DNA from: an uncultured Flammeovirgaceae bacterium
Lineage (GTDB): Bacteria; Bacteroidota; Bacteroidia; Cytophagales; Cyclobacteriaceae
DNA: 6,414 nt
Direction: 5' to 3'
NCBI GenBank assembly: GCA_937138955.1
Contig: CAKZPJ010000548.1
Location: 1-6,414 of the forward strand
Part shown: piece by piece, positions 6,368 through 6,414 of the stretch
Numbering within the stretch: the stretch's first letter is position 1
Layout: each line of letters opens with the position of its first letter
The notes under the pieces: generated by a model
What the model was told of the DNA's origin: nothing
The model's database searches: none
Seen by the model: only the letters and a program-made list of their open reading frames with translations
Translations under genes and position numbers: made by a program

Positions 6368-6414
6368 TGCGGATGGAGGGACTCGAACCCCCATGCCTCG
6401 CGGCGCTAGATCCT
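6368..6414 (-). tRNA. tRNA-Leu, anticodon NAG, 3' part only (cut by window edge)
   Basis: Read on the - strand from the right edge: anticodon-loop remnant AGGA, 3' anticodon stem TCTAG, a long variable arm with a GCC/GGC stem and GCGA loop, T-stem GGGGG/CCCTC around TTCGAGT, acceptor strand CATCCGC and discriminator A. The long variable arm limits it to a class II tRNA (Leu, Ser or Tyr). Discriminator A and the acceptor sequence fit Leu rather than Ser (usually G). The loop remnant places A35 and G36, giving an NAG anticodon that reads CUN leucine codons; the wobble base is outside the window. The sequence after the discriminator is CAT, so CCA is not encoded and must be added by the nucleotidyltransferase. 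Confidence 0.92.

Noticed and set aside
6368..6414. tRNA-Ser (GGA) as the identity of the partial tRNA
   Set aside because: An anticodon GGA would place T at position 37 and break the anticodon stem. Discriminator A and the acceptor stem fit Leu.

Overview
This 6.4 kb window reads as a chromosomal segment of a member of the Bacteroidota, most likely of the Cytophagales type. The reasons are the trigger factor and ClpP sequence styles (ClpP has the N-terminal extension typical of that phylum), AT-rich start regions without Shine-Dalgarno motifs, a tRNA gene without an encoded CCA end, and exported proteins with short lipoprotein or Sec signals. The phylum is inferred from remembered family features, not from a search.

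Left half (1-2570, + strand): three genes run in the same direction and probably form one transcription unit. They are the 3' part of cutC (cut by the left edge), a secreted endonuclease/exonuclease/phosphatase-family hydrolase whose ATG overlaps the cutC stop by 11 bp, and a six-bladed kelch-propeller lipoprotein 41 bp further on. CutC is cytoplasmic and the other two are exported. Nothing in the sequence says they share a pathway.

Middle (2571-2861): a 291-bp convergent gap. It holds a hairpin suitable as a terminator in both directions and a strong intrinsic terminator for clpX. Between them lies a 64-bp segment with 13-bp terminal inverted repeats (12/13 identical), abutted on both sides by the same 7-bp direct repeat. 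That is the footprint of a minimal non-autonomous transposon (MITE-like) and is the most unusual item in the window.

Right half (2862-6414, - strand): reading leftwards, the 3' half of a tRNA-Leu gene (cut by the right edge), its intrinsic terminator, then tig (trigger factor, apparent TTG start), clpP and clpX. This is the widely conserved tig-clpP-clpX protein quality-control cluster. Trigger factor receives nascent chains at the ribosome, and ClpX unfolds tagged or damaged proteins and feeds them to the ClpP chamber. A near-perfect 30-bp palindrome sits between clpP and clpX and may tune relative expression. The trigger factor keeps its ribosome-docking signature, but its FKBP-like domain looks degenerate.

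I see no defence, CRISPR, prophage or other evidently undescribed multi-gene system. The points worth checking are the small repeat element, the clpP-clpX palindrome, the tig start and promoter arrangement, and the trigger factor middle domain.
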